From the NCBI RefSeq assembly GCF_902859745.1, contig NZ_CADIJW010000025.1, forward strand, positions 1 to 64,000: DNA of 64,000 bases, in the 5' to 3' direction. Shown here in pieces: positions 16,675-26,792 of the stretch. A program made the position numbers and the translations under genes. Below the pieces are notes generated by a model. The model worked only from the letters and a program-made list of their open reading frames with translations. It made no database searches and was not told the origin of the DNA. This DNA is from Achromobacter dolens (GTDB taxonomy: Bacteria; Pseudomonadota; Gammaproteobacteria; Burkholderiales; Burkholderiaceae_B). Positions within the stretch are counted from its first letter, which is position 1; each line of letters starts with the position of its first letter.

Positions 16675-17637
16675 CTAGCGCGGTTCGTTCCGCACGACCA
16701 TCCAGATGCCGCACGCAGACACGGCCGTGCCCACCAGCATCAGCCAGGACAGCGGCTCGCCGAACATGGCCCAGGCCCACACCAGCGTAACCGCCGGGCT
16801 CAGGTACAGCACGCTGGCGACACGGGTGGGAGACGAGCGCCGCAGGCAGATCCAATACAGGCCGTAGCCGCCCAGCGTCGACAGCGCCGCTGTCCACAGC
16901 ACGCTCAGCGCGAACCCCGCGCTGGCAACCGGCAGCAGGCTGCCTTCCCTGCCCGCCAACGCGGCGAAAGCCACCGCCGAAATCGCGCATTGCACCCACA
17001 GATTGGACAGCAACCCCATGGACGCAGGGGAATCGGCCTGCTTCTGCCACAGGGTGGCCAGCGCCAGCGACAGCATGCCCAGCAGCGGCAGGCCGTAGGT
17101 CCATGGCGGCGTCCCGCCCCAGGCCAGCGCATCGCGCGTGACCAGGACCACGCCCAGCAATCCCAGCAACAATCCCAGCCAGGCTTGCCGGCGCAGGCGC
17201 TGGCCAGGCAGCCCGGCGCCCAGCAGCGCCGTACCGATCGGCAAAAGGTCGGCGATCAGTGCGGCCAATCCCGCGGGCACCCCGTACTCGATGCCCTTGG
17301 CAACGCCCGCCAGATAGCCCGCCATCGCCAGCAGGCCGATGCCGGCGTGGCGCAGCAGCAGCGCCGGCGGCGTGCGTCGCAGCTCGCCCGCCACCCAGGG
17401 CAGCAGCGCGAGCGCCACCACCACGCAGCGCCAGAACACCACCAGGAAAGCCGAGGCGTGATCGATCGAAAAGCGCATGCCGACAAACCCCGAACTCCAC
17501 GTCACGATCAAGGCGGCCTCCAGGACCAGCAGGGGCACGGCCGCCAGGGCGGCGCGCGGCGCCGTTCCCGGGGCGAATGTGGCGTTACGGGTGTCCCGGC
17601 GGGGCATGGCTGGCTTGCTCGTGGTGGGCGTCCTCAT
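16675..17637 (-). CDS. EamA/DMT-family transporter
   Basis: A 320-residue membrane protein with two EamA domains and about ten hydrophobic segments (e.g. IVTWSSGFVGMRFSI, LGLLLGLLGVVLVTRDALAW, SVLYLSPAVTLVWAWAMFGE). It is divergent from a LysR regulator over only 75 bases, which suggests that regulator controls it. The N-terminal 30 residues are polar and Arg-rich, so an internal start (for instance MPRRD) is possible. The substrate is unknown; most relatives export amino acids or metabolites. Confidence 0.85.
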   Translation of the reverse strand: MRTPTTSKPAMPRRDTRNATFAPGTAPRAALAAVPLLVLEAALIVTWSSGFVGMRFSIDHASAFLVVFWRCVVVALALLPWVAGELRRTPPALLLRHAGIGLLAMAGYLAGVAKGIEYGVPAGLAALIADLLPIGTALLGAGLPGQRLRRQAWLGLLLGLLGVVLVTRDALAWGGTPPWTYGLPLLGMLSLALATLWQKQADSPASMGLLSNLWVQCAISAVAFAALAGREGSLLPVASAGFALSVLWTAALSTLGGYGLYWICLRRSSPTRVASVLYLSPAVTLVWAWAMFGEPLSWLMLVGTAVSACGIWMVVRNEPR

Positions 17638-17692
17638 GCCCTTGACCTTAAAGCCAGGCCATAATCAAATAAATCAAAATATATTTGCCATC

Positions 17693-17707
17693 TGATTCAT
17701 GAAATCA
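17693..17707. promoter_or_regulatory. LysR-type operator candidate
   Basis: TGATTCATGAAATCA is a near-perfect inverted repeat 5 bases before the start codon of the LysR gene. The rest of the 75-base divergent gap is AT-rich and includes the palindrome AAATATATTT. Either could be the autoregulatory site. Confidence 0.35.
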
Positions 17708-17712
17708 AAACC

Positions 17713-18564
17713 ATGAGCGCCTCCCTGGATATCGACCTGTTGCGCACATTCCATGCCGTGGCCCGGCTGGGGCAGTTCCGCGCCGCCGCCGAACATGTCC
17801 ACCGCAGCCCGGCGGCGGTCAGTGTCCACATCCAGCGGCTGGAGGCCGTGGTTGGCGGCCGGCTGCTGGAGCGCGACAACCAGTCGGTGACCTTGACGCC
17901 CCTGGGCCAGCGCGTGCTGGGCAGCACGGCCGAGCTGCTGCGCGTGCACGACCGGGTGCTGGGCGGTATCCAGGGGACGGCGCTTGCCGGCCGTATCAAG
18001 CTGGGCCTGCCCGACGAGTACGCGGCCCACGTCATCCGCGACATCCTGCCGCTGTTCGCCGCGGACTGGCCGGGCGTCGTGCTGGAAGTGACGACGGCGC
18101 CCAGCCTGGCGCTGCGCGACCAGGTCGGGCGCGGTCGCCTGCATCTGGCGCTGGCGGCGCAGGCGATGGCCCGGCGGCCGGACCCGCAGTCACTGGCCTC
18201 GACCACGCCGGTGTGGGTGGGAAGCGCCAGGCTGGGGACGCCATTGCCCGATCCCCTGCCCTTGGCCCTGCACGCGGCGCACTGCCCCTACCGGGAGGCA
18301 ATGACCACCAGCCTGGATCGCGCGGGTCTGGCCTGGCGGACGATCCTGAGCAGTCCGTCGAGCCAGGCGGTCGAAGCCTGCGTCGAGTCGGGCCTGGCCG
18401 TCAGCCTGATCGATCGCTCGCGGGTGACAAGCACCATGCGGGTGCTGGACACGCTGCCGGCCATTGCCGCGCATGAGATCGTTCTGCTGCGCGCGGCCTC
18501 GGCGCAAACCGCCCCGGCCACCGACCTGCTGGAACAGACCCTGCGGCGGCATTTCAGGCTCTAG
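17713..18564 (+). CDS. LysR-type transcriptional regulator
   Basis: A 283-residue regulator with the N-terminal LysR winged helix (about residues 6-66; LLRTFHAVARLGQFRAAAEH, then SPAAVSVHIQRLEAVVGGRL) and a C-terminal periplasmic-binding-like effector domain. It is divergent from a DMT transporter gene and probably regulates it. The effector-domain similarity cannot be resolved further by eye. No catabolic enzyme is adjacent, so an export-for-detoxification role is the simplest reading. Confidence 0.9.
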   Translation: MSASLDIDLLRTFHAVARLGQFRAAAEHVHRSPAAVSVHIQRLEAVVGGRLLERDNQSVTLTPLGQRVLGSTAELLRVHDRVLGGIQGTALAGRIKLGLPDEYAAHVIRDILPLFAADWPGVVLEVTTAPSLALRDQVGRGRLHLALAAQAMARRPDPQSLASTTPVWVGSARLGTPLPDPLPLALHAAHCPYREAMTTSLDRAGLAWRTILSSPSSQAVEACVESGLAVSLIDRSRVTSTMRVLDTLPAIAAHEIVLLRAASAQTAPATDLLEQTLRRHFRL

Positions 18565-18721
18565 CGCGACGAGCGGGATCGCCGGTCACGGCGAGACCTG
18601 ACGGCAAGGGTCCGCCCGGCTCGCCCCCTTGTTCCGCCCCCTCTCCCCCAAAAGATGTAGGACGCCCGGGGCCGCCGCCCCAAGGTGGGGCAACCCCCTT
18701 GGCTCCTATCGAATACGGCAT

Positions 18722-18731
18722 CTGGCCCTAG
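18722..18731 (+). promoter_or_regulatory. TauR-like box upstream of tauA
   Basis: CTGGCCCTAG (preceded by T) lies 96 bases before the tauA start. It resembles the CTGGACYTAA repeats that, as I recall, TauR binds in Rhodobacter, and it shares TCTGGYYCTAG with the tauX upstream region. A weaker CTGGCA half-site is at 18755-18760, 33 bases on. Confidence 0.4.
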
Positions 18732-18826
18732 CGCTGTGGCCCCATCCGGGCAAACTGGCACCACAGGCCGCACCGGCACAAGCCGGTCGCGTCGGGGCGC
18801 GGCCCATTCTCTATCGGAGATCACCC

Positions 18827-19855
18827 ATGAACGCGTTATACCGCCTCATCCGCCGCGGCATCCTGGCCGGCCTGGCCGCCACCCTGCTGGCCGCGCCCGT
18901 CCACGCCCAGACCCGCCTGACCGTGGGCTACCAGCTCATCGTCGGCCCCTTCCTGACCGCCATCGCCGACGGCAGCTTCGATGCCGCCCTGAAAGACGCC
19001 GGCTACCAGGTCGACTGGCGCCAGTTCACCTCGGGCGGCGACATTTCCACCGCCCTGGCCTCGGGCAACGTGCCGGTCGGCGTGCTCGGCTCCACCGGCA
19101 TCACCTCGGCCGCCACCCGCGGCGTCGACCTGCAACTGTTCTGGATCCTGGACAACATCGGCAAGTCGGAAGCGCTGGTGGCGCGCAACGGCTCGGGCAT
19201 CAACGGCACCGCCGACCTGAAGGGCAAGCGCGTCGCCACGCCGTTCGTATCGACCTCGCACTTTCACCTGCTGGTGGGGCTGGAACAGGTCTGGAAGATC
19301 AACCCGCGCGACGTGCGCATCCTGAACATGCAGCCGCCGCAGATCGTGGCCGCCTGGCAGCGCGGCGACATCGACGCCGCCTACGTCTGGCCGCCCGCGC
19401 TGACCGAGATCGAGAAGACGGGCAAGGTCATCGCCGACTCCGAAGCCATCGGCCGCGCCAGCGTGCCGACCTTCGACGGCCTGGTGGTCGATCGCGCCTG
19501 GGCCGCCAAGAACCCCAAGTTCATGGCCGCCTTCACCACCGTGCTGGCCAAGTCGTACGCTGCCTATCGCGCCAACCCGGTCGCCTGGACCGCCGATTCG
19601 GTGCAGGTCAAGAGCATCGTCAAGCTGATCGGCGGCAAGCCTGACGACGTCGCCACCGCGCTCACGCTGCTGACCTTCCCCACCGCCCAGGAACAGGCCT
19701 CGCCCGAATGGCTGGGCGGCGGCAAGGAATCGGGCGCCGCGCGCGCCTTCGCCGCCAGCGCCAAATTCCTCAAGGACCAGAAGCAGATCGACAAGTCGCT
19801 GGACGACTACAGCGCCCACGTCACCGACCAGTACGCCAAAGCGGCCGCCAAATAG
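18827..19855 (+). CDS. tauA: Taurine/sulfonate ABC transporter, binding protein
   Basis: A 342-residue periplasmic substrate-binding protein of the TauA/SsuA family. A Sec signal peptide covers about residues 1-26 (hydrophobic core [15 protein letters not shown]). The mature start ([12 protein letters not shown]) and the segments [38 protein letters not shown] and [12 protein letters not shown] are typical. The ATG at 18827 is just after CGGAGA. It is followed by an ATPase and a permease in the standard order. Taurine is favoured over other sulfonates because xsc, pta and a taurine-dehydrogenase-like pair are in the same window. Confidence 0.9.
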   Translation: MNALYRLIRRGILAGLAATLLAAPVHAQTRLTVGYQLIVGPFLTAIADGSFDAALKDAGYQVDWRQFTSGGDISTALASGNVPVGVLGSTGITSAATRGVDLQLFWILDNIGKSEALVARNGSGINGTADLKGKRVATPFVSTSHFHLLVGLEQVWKINPRDVRILNMQPPQIVAAWQRGDIDAAYVWPPALTEIEKTGKVIADSEAIGRASVPTFDGLVVDRAWAAKNPKFMAAFTTVLAKSYAAYRANPVAWTADSVQVKSIVKLIGGKPDDVATALTLLTFPTAQEQASPEWLGGGKESGAARAFAASAKFLKDQKQIDKSLDDYSAHVTDQYAKAAAK

Positions 19856-19944
19856 CCGCGGCGAGACGCCGGGCGCGCCGCAAGCCGCGCCCGGTCCCGG
19901 CGCCCGCCTGGCCGCGGGCGTCGCACCATGCAAGGGGACCCCGC

Positions 19945-20781
19945 ATGACTCCACCCGCCACGCCCGCCGCGCAGGCCCTGCGCGCGGACCACGTCAGCGT
20001 CACCTACCCCGGCCTGCACGACAGCGGACCGGTGATCGCGCTGCAGGACGTCAACCTGACTATCGAACCCGGCGAATTCGTCGTCGCGCTGGGCGCCTCC
20101 GGCTGCGGCAAGACCACCCTGCTGAGCCTCCTGGCCGGTTTCCTGTCGCCCACCGACGGCGAGATCACGCTGGGCGGACGACCCATTACCGGCCCCGGCG
20201 CCGACCGCGGCGTGGTGTTCCAGAAGCACGCGCTGCTGCCCTGGCTGAACGTGCTGGAAAACACCGAATTCGGCCTCAAGCTGCAGGGTGTGGACAAGGA
20301 GACGCGGCGCGCCCGCGCGCGCCGCAACCTGGAGCTGGTGGGACTGAAGGACTTTCACCGCCACATGATCTACCAGTTGTCGGGCGGCATGCAGCAGCGC
20401 GTGGGCATCGCCCGCGCCCTGACCTGCGATCCGGCCATGCTGCTGATGGACGAGCCGATGGCGGCGCTGGACGCGCTGACGCGCGAGACCATCCAGGAGC
20501 TGCTGCTGGATATCTGGCGCCAGACCGGCAAGATGTTCTTCTTCATCACCCATAGCGTGGAAGAGGCGCTGTTCCTGGGTTCGCGGCTGATCGTCATGTC
20601 GCCGCGCCCCGGACGCATCACCCACACCTTCCAGCCGGACTTCAACCGGCGCTACCTGGAGACGCGCGATGGCCGCGGCATCAAATCAAGTCCCGACTTC
20701 ATCGCCATGCGCGAACAAGTCCTCGGCATCATCTACGGCGACGAACTTGCCGCCGCCGACGCGCAGGCCGTCCATGCCTAG
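19945..20781 (+). CDS. tauB: Taurine ABC transporter, ATPase subunit
   Basis: A 278-residue ATPase that powers uptake through TauC. Walker A (GASGCGKTT), Q-loop ([13 protein letters not shown]), signature ([15 protein letters not shown]), Walker B ([12 protein letters not shown]) and the switch histidine (FITHSVEEA) are all intact. It is 89 bases after tauA and overlaps tauC by 8 bases, so the three genes form one transcription unit. The start at 19945 is chosen for spacing from the AGGGGA motif upstream. Confidence 0.92.
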   Translation: MTPPATPAAQALRADHVSVTYPGLHDSGPVIALQDVNLTIEPGEFVVALGASGCGKTTLLSLLAGFLSPTDGEITLGGRPITGPGADRGVVFQKHALLPWLNVLENTEFGLKLQGVDKETRRARARRNLELVGLKDFHRHMIYQLSGGMQQRVGIARALTCDPAMLLMDEPMAALDALTRETIQELLLDIWRQTGKMFFFITHSVEEALFLGSRLIVMSPRPGRITHTFQPDFNRRYLETRDGRGIKSSPDFIAMREQVLGIIYGDELAAADAQAVHA

Positions 20782-21601
20782 CGGGCTGGGCGGCCGCCGG
20801 CCCGCCGCGCCCGGCAAGGTGTACGGCGCGCCCGGGGCCGGCTACAGCGGCCACATCAGCCTGCTGACCAGCATCGCGCTGCTGGCGCTGTGGTTCCTGG
20901 CCACCAACGCCGGCTGGGTCAAGCCGCTGTTCCTGCCGTCGCCGCAGGCGGTGTACGGCAAGTTCGTGTCCGCCATGACCGACGGCGTGGCCAACTCGAC
21001 CCTGGCCGAGCATGCCCTGGCCAGCCTGACGCGGGTGTTCTCGGCCTTCTTCCTGGCCTGCGCCACCGCCATTCCGGTCGGCATCCTGATGGGCGTGAAC
21101 CGCTACGCCCGGGGCATCTTCGATCCGCCGATCGAGTTCTACCGTCCGCTGCCGCCGCTGGCCTACCTGCCCCTCATCATCATCTGGTTCGGCATCGGCG
21201 AGTTCCCCAAGATCCTGCTGATCTACCTGGCCATCTTCGCGCCCATGGCGATCGCCGCGCGCGCCGGCGTGCGCTCGGTGTCGATCGAGCAGATCCACGC
21301 CGCCTACGCCATGGGCGGCAGCCGCATGCAGATCGTCTGGCACGTGATCCTGAAGGCCGCCATGCCCGAGATCTTCACCGGCATGCGCATCGGCATCGGC
21401 GTCGGCTGGACCACGCTGGTGGCCGCCGAGATGGTGGCGGCCGATCGCGGGCTGGGCTTCATGGTGCTGAACGCCGCGCAGTTCCTGGCCAGCGACACGG
21501 TCATCATGGGCATCATCGTGATCGGCGTGTTCGCCTTCGCGTTCGATCTGCTGGTGCGGTATCTGGAGAGGTTCGCGATTCCTTGGAAGGGACGGGTCTA
21601 A
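20774..21601 (+). CDS. tauC: Taurine ABC transporter, permease
   Basis: A 275-residue inner-membrane permease of the BPD-transport family with about six hydrophobic segments. The EAA-type loop that docks on the ATPase is visible ([20 protein letters not shown]). Other TauC-like segments are [20 protein letters not shown] and [20 protein letters not shown]. The ATG at 20774 lies within the end of tauB (8-base overlap), indicating translational coupling. The open frame extends further upstream but inside tauB. Confidence 0.92.
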   Translation: MPSGLGGRRPAAPGKVYGAPGAGYSGHISLLTSIALLALWFLATNAGWVKPLFLPSPQAVYGKFVSAMTDGVANSTLAEHALASLTRVFSAFFLACATAIPVGILMGVNRYARGIFDPPIEFYRPLPPLAYLPLIIIWFGIGEFPKILLIYLAIFAPMAIAARAGVRSVSIEQIHAAYAMGGSRMQIVWHVILKAAMPEIFTGMRIGIGVGWTTLVAAEMVAADRGLGFMVLNAAQFLASDTVIMGIIVIGVFAFAFDLLVRYLERFAIPWKGRV

Positions 21602-21769
21602 GACGCTCACCGTTCCATTTTTGCGCCGATACGCCCAAACCCTGCCCATCGACAGGGCAATCCCGCATTCCTTTTTTTCGCACGGCTACTCTATCCTGGG
21701 AGCGCGTCCCCGGTGTCGGCCGCTCCAGCGTGCCGACCGGGCCAGACGCGCCCCCTACAAGGAGCCGCC

Positions 21770-23293
21770 ATGTCCAGCCAGGCCTCGATGCTCAAGCCTG
21801 TGTTGTGGGAACGCCTGTTCGAACGGGAAAGCGCCCCCAACCTCAGCCTGCAGGGCCGCGTGCGGCAGATGCTGGTGTCGGCGATCCTCAGCGGGCACCT
21901 GCCGCCCGGCGCGCCGGTGCCATCCAGCCGCTACCTGGCCGACCAGTTGCGCATTGCCCGCAACACCGTGGTGTTCGCCTATCAGCAACTGGTCAGCGAA
22001 GGCTACCTCGAATCGCGCGAACGCAGCGGTCATTTCGTCCACGACGGCGTGCTCGAAGGGCGCGCCGCGCCTCCCAGCATGGACAGCGGGCCCGCCTCGT
22101 CGGTCGACCACGTTCGCTGGGACGAGCGGCTGCGCTTTCGTCCCAGCCGCCAGCGCAACATCGTCAAGCCGCGCGACTGGCAAACGCAGCCCTACCCTTT
22201 CGTCTATGGCCAGTTCGACCAGGACCTGTTCCCCACCGCCGACTGGCGCGAATGCTGCATCAAGGCGCTGTCGGTGCTGGACATCCGCAGTTGGGCGCCC
22301 GACCTCATCACCCATGACGATCCCGCGCTGATCGAACAGATCCGCACCCAGGTGCTGCCGCGCCGCGGCGTGTGGGCCGATGCCGAGGAGATCGTCATCA
22401 CCGTCGGCGCCCAGCACGCGCTCTACCTGCTGGCCGACCTGCTGGTCAACGAGGACACCGTGGTCGGCATGGAAGACCCTGGCTACCCGGACGCGCGCAA
22501 CATCTTCGCCAGCCATACCCGCCACCTGCTGCCGCTGCCGGTGGACGACGAGGGCCTGCGCACCGGCACCCAACTGTTGGGTTGTGACTACGTGTTCGTC
22601 ACCCCGGGCCACCAGTGCCCCACCACCGTGACCCTGTCGCCGACGCGACGCGAGGAACTGCTGACGCTGGCGCGCCGGGCCGACAGCCTCATCATCGAAG
22701 ACGACTTCGAAAGCGAAAGCCGCTGGGGCGACGGCGCCATCCCGGCGCTCAAGAGCCTGGACCGCGACGGCCGCGTCATCTACGTCGGCAGCCTGGCCAA
22801 GTCGTTCGCGCCGGGGCTGCGCATCGGCTACATCGTCGCGCCGCGCGAACTCACCGCCGAACTGCGCGCGCTGCGCCGCCTGATGCTGCGCCACCCATCG
22901 GCCTATATCCAGCGCGCGTTCTCGCTGTTCATCTCGCTGGGACACCACCATTCGCTGCTGCGGCGCCAGTCGCAGGCGTACCAGAAGCGCGGCGCCGAGC
23001 TCGCCGATGCGCTGGCGCGCTGGCTGCCCGACTTCACCGCCGTGCCCATCACCGGCTCGTCATCGTGCTGGCTCAGGGGCCCGCAATGGCTGGACGCCAC
23101 CGCGTTGGCGCAGGCGGCGCAGGCCGAAGGCGTGGTGGTGGAGCCGGGCCAGGTGTTCTTCATGGACGCCGCCGGCGCGCCGCGCAACTTCCTGCGCGTC
23201 GGCTTCACCTCCATCCGCGCCGAGCATATCGGCCCGGGCATAGAGAAACTCGCACAGGTGGTGCACCGCTTCCGCCTGCGGGCCGCCGCGTGA
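21770..23293 (+). CDS. MocR-type regulator, candidate TauR
   Basis: A 507-residue regulator: GntR winged helix at about 25-100 (SRYLADQLRIARNTVVFAYQ) and an aminotransferase-fold effector domain with the PLP lysine in GSLAKSFAPGLRIGY. AAGGAG at 21759-21764 fixes the start. It lies 168 bases after tauC on the same strand. TauR, the known activator of taurine genes in alphaproteobacteria, belongs to this same family, and MocR operators similar to CTGGAC occur upstream of tauA. I therefore propose TauR, but it could respond to another amino compound. Confidence 0.8.
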   Translation: MSSQASMLKPVLWERLFERESAPNLSLQGRVRQMLVSAILSGHLPPGAPVPSSRYLADQLRIARNTVVFAYQQLVSEGYLESRERSGHFVHDGVLEGRAAPPSMDSGPASSVDHVRWDERLRFRPSRQRNIVKPRDWQTQPYPFVYGQFDQDLFPTADWRECCIKALSVLDIRSWAPDLITHDDPALIEQIRTQVLPRRGVWADAEEIVITVGAQHALYLLADLLVNEDTVVGMEDPGYPDARNIFASHTRHLLPLPVDDEGLRTGTQLLGCDYVFVTPGHQCPTTVTLSPTRREELLTLARRADSLIIEDDFESESRWGDGAIPALKSLDRDGRVIYVGSLAKSFAPGLRIGYIVAPRELTAELRALRRLMLRHPSAYIQRAFSLFISLGHHHSLLRRQSQAYQKRGAELADALARWLPDFTAVPITGSSSCWLRGPQWLDATALAQAAQAEGVVVEPGQVFFMDAAGAPRNFLRVGFTSIRAEHIGPGIEKLAQVVHRFRLRAAA

Positions 23294-23381
23294 GGACGCC
23301 GTTCGCCGCGCCATCACGGTGAGGCCGCGCCTCGCCTGACCGCCACCGATGGCGGGGCCATAGCCCTGCGGGCCCATACAG

Positions 23382-23401
23382 CCATACGCGGCATCGTATG
23401 G
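23382..23401. promoter_or_regulatory. Inverted repeat upstream of the Bug operon promoter
   Basis: CCATACG-N6-CGTATGG (23382-23388 and 23395-23401) is a perfect 7-bp inverted repeat 17 bases upstream of the predicted -35 element. It could be an activator site. It might also act as a 3' hairpin of the upstream regulator gene. Confidence 0.45.
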
Positions 23402-23418
23402 AAAATAATATTTTTTCA

Positions 23419-23448
23419 TTGGAACTCGCATGGCCGGGTCCAGATAAT
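23419..23448 (+). promoter_or_regulatory. Sigma-70 promoter of the Bug/aldolase operon
   Basis: TTGGAA (23419-23424) and GATAAT (23443-23448) with an 18-base spacer lie 36 bases before the Bug gene. The surrounding AT-rich block (23401-23420) stands out from the GC-rich genes. Confidence 0.6.
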
Positions 23449-23483
23449 GGCTCCACATAAAAACACCATACGGAGACATCAAC

Positions 23484-24479
23484 ATGACCAAGCCACGCAT
23501 GGCGAGGCGCTGGCGGCTGGGCGCCGCCATCGCGCTCGCGCTGGGAGGTGCGCCCGCGTGGGCCCAGGCCCCCTATCCCGCCAAGCCCATCACATTGATC
23601 GTGCCCTTCGCCGCGGGCGGCGGCGCTGACGTCGTGGCCCGCCTGGTGGCGGCGAAACTGCCGCAGCGGCTGGGCGGCCAGACCGTCATTGTCGATAACA
23701 AGCCGGGCGCCTCGGGCAACATCGGCGCGCAGCAGGTGGCGCGCGCGGCGCCTGACGGCTATACCTTCCTCTTGACCAACAGCACGCTGACGATCAACGC
23801 CGCGCTGCAGATGCGCGGCACGCCGGACGTAAAGAAAGGCCTGGCGCCGATCTCGCTGCTGGTTTCGGCGCCGGTCGCGCTGGGCGTGAACCCCGCCATT
23901 CCCGCCAGGACAGTGCCGGAACTGGTCGCTTATATCCAGCAGAACAAGGACAAGCTGAGCTATTCGTCCTGCGGCAACGGCACGCCCCAGCATTTCGTGG
24001 GCGAGTCGGTCAAGCAGATGGCCAAGCTGGACATCGTCCACGTGCCGTACAAGGGCTGCGCGCCCGCCATCAACGACGGACTGGGCAACCAGGTGCCGGT
24101 GCTGTTCAGCACCATTCCCAACCTGGCGCCCCACGCCGACGCCGGCAAGCTGCGGATGATCGCGGTGGCATCCAGGCAGCGGGTCTCGTTCCTGCCGAAC
24201 GTGCCCGCCATCGCCGAGACCGCGCCCTTCAGCGACCTCGACATCTCCGTCTGGTTCGGCATCCTCGGTCCGCGCGATCTGCCGGCGGGCGTGAAAGCGA
24301 AATTCGAAGAGGCCGTAGCCGCGACGATGAAGGACCCGGCGGTGCAGCAGGAATTCCGCGACCGCTATTACGAGGCAGTCGAGACCGGCCCGGCCGCGAT
24401 GGCGCGGCAGCTTGACGGCGATCTCGGCCTGTACAGCGCGCTGGCCAGCAGATCCGGCATTTCGCTGGACGCCCAATAG
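23484..24479 (+). CDS. Bug/TctC-family solute-binding protein
   Basis: A 331-residue periplasmic binding protein of the Bug family, which is greatly expanded in Bordetella-like bacteria and usually binds carboxylates. A Sec signal peptide is at about 1-28 (ALALGGAPAWA|QA). The hallmark start YPAKPITLIVPFAAGGGADV and the segments VDNKPGASGNIGAQQVARA and HVPYKGCAPAINDGLGNQV are present. No TctAB membrane partner is adjacent. It is followed 28 bases later by a class II aldolase and so may serve uptake of a hydroxy-acid for that enzyme. Confidence 0.93.
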   Translation: MTKPRMARRWRLGAAIALALGGAPAWAQAPYPAKPITLIVPFAAGGGADVVARLVAAKLPQRLGGQTVIVDNKPGASGNIGAQQVARAAPDGYTFLLTNSTLTINAALQMRGTPDVKKGLAPISLLVSAPVALGVNPAIPARTVPELVAYIQQNKDKLSYSSCGNGTPQHFVGESVKQMAKLDIVHVPYKGCAPAINDGLGNQVPVLFSTIPNLAPHADAGKLRMIAVASRQRVSFLPNVPAIAETAPFSDLDISVWFGILGPRDLPAGVKAKFEEAVAATMKDPAVQQEFRDRYYEAVETGPAAMARQLDGDLGLYSALASRSGISLDAQ

Positions 24480-24507
24480 CCGCCACGAACGACAAGGGAA
24501 AAATCAC

Positions 24508-25227
24508 GTGAGCACCCCCACGCAACACCAACAGGTCATCGACGACCTGGTCACCGCCAACCGCATCCTGGCGCGTTTCGGCGTCCTTGACGGCTTCGGC
24601 CATGTCAGCGTCCGCCACCCGGGCAATCCCGCGCACTTCCTGCTGTCGCGCTCGCTCGCGCCGGAACTGGTGACCGCGCAGGACATCATGGAATTCGACG
24701 AGACCTCCGAGCCGGCCGGCGCGGACGCGCGCAAGCCCTATTTGGAGCGCTACATCCACGGCGAGATCTATCGCGCGCGGCCCGACGTGCAGGCCGTCGT
24801 CCACAGCCATTCGCCGTCGGTGATCCCCTATGCCGGATCGAATGTGCGCCTGCGCCCGATCTATCACATGGCGGGGTTTCTCGGCGCCGGCGCCCCGGTG
24901 TTCGACATCCGTTGCTGCTTCGGCCACACCGACATGCTCGTCAGGAATCGCGACCATGGCCGCGAACTGGCGCGGACCCTGGGCCAGAGCAAGGTCTCGC
25001 TGATGCGCGGACATGGCTTCGTCGCGGTGGGCGGCGACATCCCCGTGGCGGTCTACCGCGCCATCTACACCGAGATGAATGCGGCGCTCCAGCAGAAGGC
25101 CATCGGCCTGAACGGCGAGATCACCTACCTGTCCGACGAGGAAGCCGCCATGGCCGACGACATGATGGCGGGCGTCATGAACCGCCCCTGGGAGCTGTGG
25201 AAGAAGCAGGCATCCGGGCAGCCCTGA
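24508..25227 (+). CDS. Class II aldolase/adducin family protein
   Basis: A 239-residue protein of the class II aldolase/adducin family, zinc enzymes that cleave or decarboxylate sugar acids and related compounds. The zinc site is recognisable: VVHSHSPSVI supplies two histidines and LMRGHGFVAVG a third; FGHVSVRHPGNPAHFLLSRS is the family N-terminal motif. The start is the GTG at 24508, with AAGGGA about 10 bases upstream. It shares a transcript with the Bug binding protein. The substrate is unknown. Confidence 0.88.
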   Translation: MSTPTQHQQVIDDLVTANRILARFGVLDGFGHVSVRHPGNPAHFLLSRSLAPELVTAQDIMEFDETSEPAGADARKPYLERYIHGEIYRARPDVQAVVHSHSPSVIPYAGSNVRLRPIYHMAGFLGAGAPVFDIRCCFGHTDMLVRNRDHGRELARTLGQSKVSLMRGHGFVAVGGDIPVAVYRAIYTEMNAALQQKAIGLNGEITYLSDEEAAMADDMMAGVMNRPWELWKKQASGQP

Positions 25228-25283
25228 TGGCCTCCGTGCGCCGGGCGGCGACATGACGCCGCCCGGCGCGAACGCCGCGACGG

Positions 25284-26543
25284 TCAGCCCTGGCGGCCCC
25301 GCAGCAGCACCACGCCGATGATCGCGATGTTGACCGCGACCAGCGCCATCATCGCGGCCAACGCGAAGCCGATGCCGTGGGCGGCGATCAGCCTGCCCGC
25401 GACGTACGGAAAGCCGAACGCCCCGGCGAAGTAGCCCAGGGTGAATACCTGCGACGCCACCGGAATGGAAAGGTTCGACTCGCCGGCCAGGTTGACGACC
25501 ATCGCGTTCAGGGTCGAATACGTCAGGCCATAGCCAGTGGCGAACAGCACGGTGGCGCCGACATAGAGCCAGACGCTGCCGGGGTTCAGCGCCAGCAGCG
25601 CGATGCCCGCCAGGGTCAACAGGAACAGGCACAGCGCCAGCGGCCGCAACGGCAGCTTGCCGATGAGCGAAGCCACCGAAAAGCGCAGCGCCACCGTAGT
25701 CAGCGTGAAGGTCAGGAAGAACGTATCCGGCGTCAACCGCAAGGGGCGCGCGTACAGGCTCTGGAAAGTGGACAAACCGGCAAACGTACAGGCGGACAAG
25801 GCCATCATCAGGACCGGCAACGCGACCCGGGATCCCAGCACCCGCGCCATCGCCGGCGGCGTCAGCGCCACGGCGTCCAGCGGCAGTTGCGGCAGGCGCG
25901 CCAGCGGACGCCGCAGTCCCCACGCCACCGCGACCGCCACGACGCAGAGCGCCGCATAGACGGCAAAGGCGAACGCGGCGCCGCCGAACCTGTCCGCCAG
26001 GAAATGGCCGAGCGGCGCGGCCAGCCCCAGACCCAGCATCTGCGAACCGGACAACAGGGTCAGGGCCTCCAGCCGGGCCGCCGGCTTCAGGCAATGGATC
26101 AACTGGATCGGCGCCAGCATGTAGAACAGCGCCCATCCCAGCCCCAGCAGCACGCCGCCGGCATAGGCCATCCCGATGCCGGCCGTGCCAACCACGGCAA
26201 AGCAGGCCATCGCCAGCGCCATGACCACCGCGGCCGCCGCGATCACGGGCAGGATGCCGGCGCGCTGCGCAAGCCTGCCAGCCCCGCCCGCCCCGATCAG
26301 TGTCGCCACCGTGCCAATGCTGATGACGGTGCCGGCATCGGCCGCGTCAAAGCCGGCCGCGCGCAAGGCATCGACCAGCAGGAAGCTGGCGCCATAGGCG
26401 ATCGCCAGCGCCAGCGCCGCCAATAGATAAGGCATCAGCAGCCGCGCGGGCAATCGGTCGCCCAACAGGGCGGCGGCCGCGCGCGGCTCGAGGCATGGCG
26501 GATTGGCGCGGGGCGACGGCATGGCAAGCGGCGGGCGACGCAT
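25284..26543 (-). CDS. MFS transporter
   Basis: A 419-residue permease with about 12 hydrophobic segments typical of the major facilitator superfamily (LLAALALAIAYGASFLLVDA at the start, GRLAQRAGILPVIAAAAVVM after helix 2). The long open frame upstream (toward 27569) is the antisense of the autotransporter gene and is not coding. The start at 26543 is tentative; an ATG at 26522 would remove 7 residues. It converges with the Bug/aldolase operon and is divergent from the S6 autotransporter. The substrate is unknown. Confidence 0.8.
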   Translation of the reverse strand: MRRPPLAMPSPRANPPCLEPRAAAALLGDRLPARLLMPYLLAALALAIAYGASFLLVDALRAAGFDAADAGTVISIGTVATLIGAGGAGRLAQRAGILPVIAAAAVVMALAMACFAVVGTAGIGMAYAGGVLLGLGWALFYMLAPIQLIHCLKPAARLEALTLLSGSQMLGLGLAAPLGHFLADRFGGAAFAFAVYAALCVVAVAVAWGLRRPLARLPQLPLDAVALTPPAMARVLGSRVALPVLMMALSACTFAGLSTFQSLYARPLRLTPDTFFLTFTLTTVALRFSVASLIGKLPLRPLALCLFLLTLAGIALLALNPGSVWLYVGATVLFATGYGLTYSTLNAMVVNLAGESNLSIPVASQVFTLGYFAGAFGFPYVAGRLIAAHGIGFALAAMMALVAVNIAIIGVVLLRGRQG

Positions 26544-26792
26544 CTCTGCAAACGGGAGGTTCCAGGGTTGCAGAACATTACCAGGAATTCGGTCGCATCC
26601 GCTGGTCCGATGGCGTGAGGTTGAAGCCGTCTGATTTATCGACGATTGCGACGCCAGGCTCGCCAAACTCAAGTTCAATCCCATCCCACGATGCGCGGCC
26701 CGGCAAACACCCTTCGCCTGCTCGAGGCGATGCCGACCGCCCCCCCCGATGCCCGCCCCTGCGCTTTCCATTGGCGCATGCCCCCTCTCCTC

